Assembly (NCBI GenBank): GCA_902797965.1
Contig: CADBUY010000001.1
Coordinates: 62,001-126,000 of the forward strand
DNA length: 64,000 nucleotides
Reading direction: 5' to 3'
Source: an uncultured bacterium
Lineage (GTDB): Bacteria; Cyanobacteriota; Vampirovibrionia; Gastranaerophilales; Gastranaerophilaceae
Part shown: positions 60,405 through 64,000 of the stretch, in pieces
Layout: each line of letters begins with the position of its first letter
How positions within the stretch are numbered: position 1 is the stretch's first letter
Notes under the pieces: model-generated
The model's input: only the letters and a program-made list of their open reading frames with translations
Told to the model about the DNA's origin: nothing
Databases searched by the model: none
Position numbers and translations under genes: made by a program

Positions 60405-62928
60405 AATTCTTATTCCTTACTCCAAAATAAAATACCGCATTTTTGTCTAAGTTTAATGACCTTGTACTTAAATTTCTTGCAATACTGTAAAATTTTCTAA
60501 ATTCGTCTGTAGCAAAATACTTTAAATCACAATCCGAAACTTGCTTATTCTGTTTTATTTCAAATATGGCAACAGAACCATTTACAACAGTTTTTCGTGG
60601 TTTTTTTATAACTCGGGGATAATATGTCATATTGGGACTTAAATATACATCATCTCTATCATAATATTTTGCAATAGATAAATTTTTGCAATCCTTTTCA
60701 CTATCTAAAAACGAGTCATAATCTGGTAAATGTTCTATTGCAGAACCATCTTTAGTAATATTTCTTGATTTTATTACCCAAATTTTGCCTGTAGTTTTTA
60801 ATCTTTTGTTTGTAATCTGTCTATCCCTAAAACTATCAAATATATCAAAAATCAAATTGTTAGCTATTTTATCAAAGTTGTCATCTCTATATAGTAACCA
60901 GTTTGGGAATTTGCTATCTGTTAACTTAGATTGCAATATTGTATTTGTTATGTTGTGCGTTAATGAATAACATTCAGTATATTTGGAATTACAAGCATTG
61001 CTAACTATTAAACATATTGTTTCAATCAAAACCCCCTTAAAGCCTTTTTCTCCGAAATCAATTATTGAATTAATTGAATGTTGATTTACATATTCTCTAC
61101 ATGTTTCAAAATCTGTATTATGCAAAAAATACTTTGGCAAAATCAAACATGTATTATCTGCTAATGTTAGACATTTTTCTACAAAAAATGCAGCTATGTT
61201 ATCAGCTATGGAATCATTAAACAATTTTCTATATTTAGATAACAATTTTTTATCAGAAATCTTTTTATATGGAGGATTCCCAATTGCTATATCATAATGT
61301 ATATTGCTACCAGATAATAAAAAGTCTTTATTTCTAACACCAATAAATACGTTCGGAGGCAATTTTATTGATGAATATAATGCTTTCAATATCTTGAGAG
61401 ATTCTGAATCTATGTCATAAATATCGATATTTAAACTTTTACAATTTGAATATTTATCAACTATTAGAGGAATAAAATTGCCAACACCTACCGCCGGCTC
61501 AAGTATTTTTATATTATCTTTTTTTATATCAGGCAATTTTTTATAAATTTCAAATAATAATTGTTTGTTGGTATAAAATGCTGCATTTTCTGCACGTTGA
61601 GTATTTGCCAACTCCGCAATCCTTGATAGAGTATTTAATGAATATTTATTGTTATTTTCATATATAAAATCAATTAACTTTGATGTATCTGATAATTGTT
61701 TCTCTTTTATTATTTTTTTTATTTCTTTATCTTCTATCTTAGAAGAATCAAGATATTTTTTTATTTTATCTGATATAGATAGCATTACTCCAGTAGGAAC
61801 TGCTTCTCCAATACTTTGTCTAATATTTATATCATTCTTTTTTATAAACGCACGTTTTTCATCAATAGACAATGAATTTAAAAGTTTTTCATCTTCTTGT
61901 ACCCATTTAAATTTATCTGGAATTGACATCATTAACATAAGTTCTCTTATGCTAAAAACTCTATCATCTTCAGGATGTACTGTGTTTTGGCTCGCAAGAA
62001 TATCGTTTCTTGTATGAATACATGGTGCAACTTTATCCCAGTATTGACGTTTGTATTTATCTCCATTTTTGTTAACATTCTCAACTATTTCACCGTTTAC
62101 CAATTGATGAGGTCTTTTGCTTTGGATTTTATTATCATACGCTGATTGTCCCTCCTTAATATCCGTAATCCATTCTCGCATATGGGAAGAATATTCTCTA
62201 AAATAATGATAAATATCATTTTCTGAAATTTCACCCATATTTTTTAATCGTGGTAAATCGTAGATTATATCTTTTAAAGTTTTTTCTTCTTTAAAATCTG
62301 GGAATAGTTCATAGGGTAAAATATTATCTGATAAATCATTTCTAACCCCTATTACAACAGTTCTTGTCCTACTTGAGTTTGCTCCATAATTTTTAAAATT
62401 TAATATTTTATCAATATAAACATAACTACTTGATAAGTTATCATTAATTGATTCTGAAATAGTTTTTTGTATTCCATTATCAAAACATTTTGTTTTCATA
62501 AATGCTTGAACATTTTCAAATATAAAGAATTTCGGTTTAACTTCATTTATAATATTGATAGCTTCTACCACCAACGAATTTCTATTAATTTCGTTTTCCG
62601 CTTTTTTATGATTAGCAACAGACATTCCTTGGCATGGTGGTGTTGCAATAATAACATCTATATCCTTAATGTTGTTATATTTTTTATAATTTTTGATTTG
62701 ATTAAATAGTCTTTCTTTGATTTCTGTATTTGTTATATCGCCACAAATATAACCTGAATCCATGCTGCACTTGTTATTATATTTCTGAATATTTAATCTT
62801 CTTTCAATAAGCTCATTTGTTGCAACACAATCAAAACCATTTAGTTTAAAGCCAAAGCACCCAACTCCCGCACTGCTAAACAGACTTATATAAGTTTTTA
62901 AACTTTTGTCCTTTTCCCTATTTATCAT
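60391..62928 (-). CDS. Fused C5-cytosine and N6-adenine DNA methyltransferase
   Basis: This 845-aa protein contains two complete methyltransferases. Residues about 12-395 form a C5-cytosine enzyme: LFSSAGVGCFG motif I, the catalytic PPCQG (C99), ENV (138-140), NSSRTRTVVIGVR, a recognition region and QSIGEAVP motif X. Residues about 425-845 form a gamma-type N6-adenine enzyme: ILEPAVGVGNF (475-485) for S-adenosylmethionine, NPPY (551-554) as the catalytic motif, and a C-terminal recognition region. The enzyme would protect both strands of an asymmetric site, one by m5C and one by m6A. The HNH nuclease gene follows with a 14-nt overlap. Confidence 0.88.
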   Translation of the reverse strand: MINREKDKSLKTYISLFSSAGVGCFGFKLNGFDCVATNELIERRLNIQKYNNKCSMDSGYICGDITNTEIKERLFNQIKNYKKYNNIKDIDVIIATPPCQGMSVANHKKAENEINRNSLVVEAINIINEVKPKFFIFENVQAFMKTKCFDNGIQKTISESINDNLSSSYVYIDKILNFKNYGANSSRTRTVVIGVRNDLSDNILPYELFPDFKEEKTLKDIIYDLPRLKNMGEISENDIYHYFREYSSHMREWITDIKEGQSAYDNKIQSKRPHQLVNGEIVENVNKNGDKYKRQYWDKVAPCIHTRNDILASQNTVHPEDDRVFSIRELMLMMSIPDKFKWVQEDEKLLNSLSIDEKRAFIKKNDINIRQSIGEAVPTGVMLSISDKIKKYLDSSKIEDKEIKKIIKEKQLSDTSKLIDFIYENNNKYSLNTLSRIAELANTQRAENAAFYTNKQLLFEIYKKLPDIKKDNIKILEPAVGVGNFIPLIVDKYSNCKSLNIDIYDIDSESLKILKALYSSIKLPPNVFIGVRNKDFLLSGSNIHYDIAIGNPPYKKISDKKLLSKYRKLFNDSIADNIAAFFVEKCLTLADNTCLILPKYFLHNTDFETCREYVNQHSINSIIDFGEKGFKGVLIETICLIVSNACNSKYTECYSLTHNITNTILQSKLTDSKFPNWLLYRDDNFDKIANNLIFDIFDSFRDRQITNKRLKTTGKIWVIKSRNITKDGSAIEHLPDYDSFLDSEKDCKNLSIAKYYDRDDVYLSPNMTYYPRVIKKPRKTVVNGSVAIFEIKQNKQVSDCDLKYFATDEFRKFYSIARNLSTRSLNLDKNAVFYFGVRNKNYALK

Positions 62929-63082
62929 ATAAAGATATTATCATAAATAAGACAAATAGGTGAAATATTAAGTTAAAATGCAAAGTTTTAATAGCTATTA
63001 TTAAAATAGATACTATTATGTGAAAAAAATTTTTATGTTAGTATTTAAAAATCAACATGCAAAAAATGTAAGGAATTATTAT

Positions 63083-64000
63083 ATGGCTACATTAAAAACA
63101 TCAGTATTAGGAATCGAATTTGAAAATCCGTTTTTGTTAGCATCCGCTCCGCCCACAGCATCAATAGAGAGTATCGATAAAGCATTTGAAATGGGATGGG
63201 GAGGTGCTGTATTAAAAACTATAACCCCTGATGATTTAGAAATGATTGAGGCCAGTCCCAGATATGCAACAATAAAAGAAAAAGGTAAAGTAATTTGCTT
63301 GCAGAACATAGAATTATTGAGCCATGAAACAGTACAGCATTGGGTTGACGGTATTAAATATTTAAAAGAAAAACACCCTACAAAAGTTATAATTGCAAGT
63401 ATTATGGCACCTGTTGAACGTGATGAATGGCAAAACCTTGTTAAAACATTGAATGATACTCCAATAGATGCTTTTGAACTCAATTTTTCTTGTCCTCACG
63501 GAATGCCTGAAAGAAATATCGGTATGGCAATAGGAACAAGTGCGGAAGTTTCAATTCTCATAACTTCTTGGGTAAAGTCTGTTGCAACAAAACCTGTTTT
63601 TGTAAAATTAACACCTAATGTAACCAATATTAATTGGATTGCGAATGCTGTTGAAAGAGCAGGAGCAGATGGTTTTGCCGCAATTAATACAGTGCAAAGT
63701 TTTATGGGTATCAATCTTGATACATTAGAACCGGTTCTTAATATTGACGGTTATTCAACTTATGGAGGTTTATCCGGTGAAGCAGTTAAACCAATCGGGT
63801 TTAGATGTGTTGCGCAATTAAGACAAAATTCTGATTTGCCAATCTTAGGTATGGGTGGAATTTCTTCCTGGGAAGATGCAGCACAATATATAGCACTCGG
63901 GTCTGATGCTGTTCAGGTTTGTACAGAGGTTATGATAAACGGCTATGGAATAATTAGCGGTTTAAAATCCGGACTGTTAAATTATTTAGAAACCAAAGGA
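63083..64000 (+). CDS. preA: Dihydropyrimidine/dihydroorotate dehydrogenase-type protein, PreA-like (3' end beyond window)
   Basis: The first 306 residues are visible and the frame runs off the right edge. It has the flavin barrel MATLKTSVLGIEFENPFLLASAPPTASIESIDKAFEMGWGGAVLKT, the active-site Cys region FELNFSCPHGMPER, FVKLTPNVTNI, and LPILGMGGISSWEDAAQYIALGSDAVQVCTEVM. This pattern is PreA, whose full form carries a C-terminal ferredoxin domain not seen here. ATG 63083 follows TAAGGAA. PreT would be the expected partner. The family reduces uracil and thymine. Confidence 0.85.
   Translation, partial: MATLKTSVLGIEFENPFLLASAPPTASIESIDKAFEMGWGGAVLKTITPDDLEMIEASPRYATIKEKGKVICLQNIELLSHETVQHWVDGIKYLKEKHPTKVIIASIMAPVERDEWQNLVKTLNDTPIDAFELNFSCPHGMPERNIGMAIGTSAEVSILITSWVKSVATKPVFVKLTPNVTNINWIANAVERAGADGFAAINTVQSFMGINLDTLEPVLNIDGYSTYGGLSGEAVKPIGFRCVAQLRQNSDLPILGMGGISSWEDAAQYIALGSDAVQVCTEVMINGYGIISGLKSGLLNYLETKG

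Noticed and set aside
1..64000. CRISPR arrays and tRNA genes
   Set aside because: I saw no evenly spaced repeats and no cloverleaf-like arrangement; the many hairpins are single or paired palindromes.

Overview
The window is one AT-rich (visibly about one third G+C) stretch of a bacterial chromosome using the standard code, with most genes preceded by AGGAG-type ribosome binding sites. An envelope with an outer membrane is suggested by a TonB-like protein, a very large AsmA/DUF748-type protein and a two-partner-secretion exoprotein. Anaerobic life is suggested by a class III ribonucleotide reductase, a 2-hydroxyacyl-CoA-dehydratase-type activator and a C_GCAxxG_C_C protein. Several proteins share a short N-terminal Asn-rich leader ending in F-K-G/A, a style I associate with gut Gastranaerophilales (non-photosynthetic Cyanobacteriota, Vampirovibrionia). 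That placement is inference, not proof.

Layout. 1-5.7 kb: partial TonB/TPR protein, Na+/alanine symporter, orphan CoA-dehydratase-type activator, then rpsB-tsf with a structured leader and a terminator. 5.7-14.6 kb: accessory region with a 98-bp IS30 remnant, a three-gene run (dual-specificity phosphatase, membrane protein with an internal duplication, 1291-aa HD-domain protein), a complete IS30 element, a predicted pseudophosphatase and an aminotransferase-like protein. 14.6-25.9 kb: RpoD-like sigma factor, patatin with an overlapping polytopic membrane protein, leuC, mtnA, and a leftward run ssb - DUF1537 kinase - pdxA-like - HEAT protein. 25.9-29.7 kb: two long acidic proteins without signal peptides, set among decayed intergenic repeats; a near-perfect sigma-28-type promoter lies in front of the longer one and a second copy of that promoter block lies 2 kb away.

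29.7-44 kb, almost all leftward: ribD-yhaM-like, family 4 uracil-DNA glycosylase, AsmA-like protein, ispE, TpsA exoprotein, a variant diguanylate cyclase, DegT aminotransferase, a kinase-like protein and a UbiA-family prenyltransferase. 44-51 kb: nrdD, a REP-associated tyrosine transposase between two inverted palindromes, a calcium-binding-repeat protein, small regulators (XRE, TrpR-like) and cstA. 52-58 kb: complete dTDP-L-rhamnose operon rfbCBDA followed by a DHA2 exporter, a NifX/NifB-type protein, a VanX-type dipeptidase and a cupin. 58.6-63 kb: a restriction-modification island with an HNH nuclease and one polypeptide carrying both a C5-cytosine and an N6-adenine methyltransferase. A PreA-like dehydrogenase runs off the right edge.

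The most novel-looking material is the set of signalling-type proteins (phosphatase, pseudophosphatase, kinase-like, HD, membrane) that share the N-terminal F-K-G/A leader, the duplicated sigma-28-type promoter, the fused dual methyltransferase system and a short oligomer, GGGGTAAATA, that recurs at gene ends and even inside genes. No tRNA, rRNA or CRISPR array was found.
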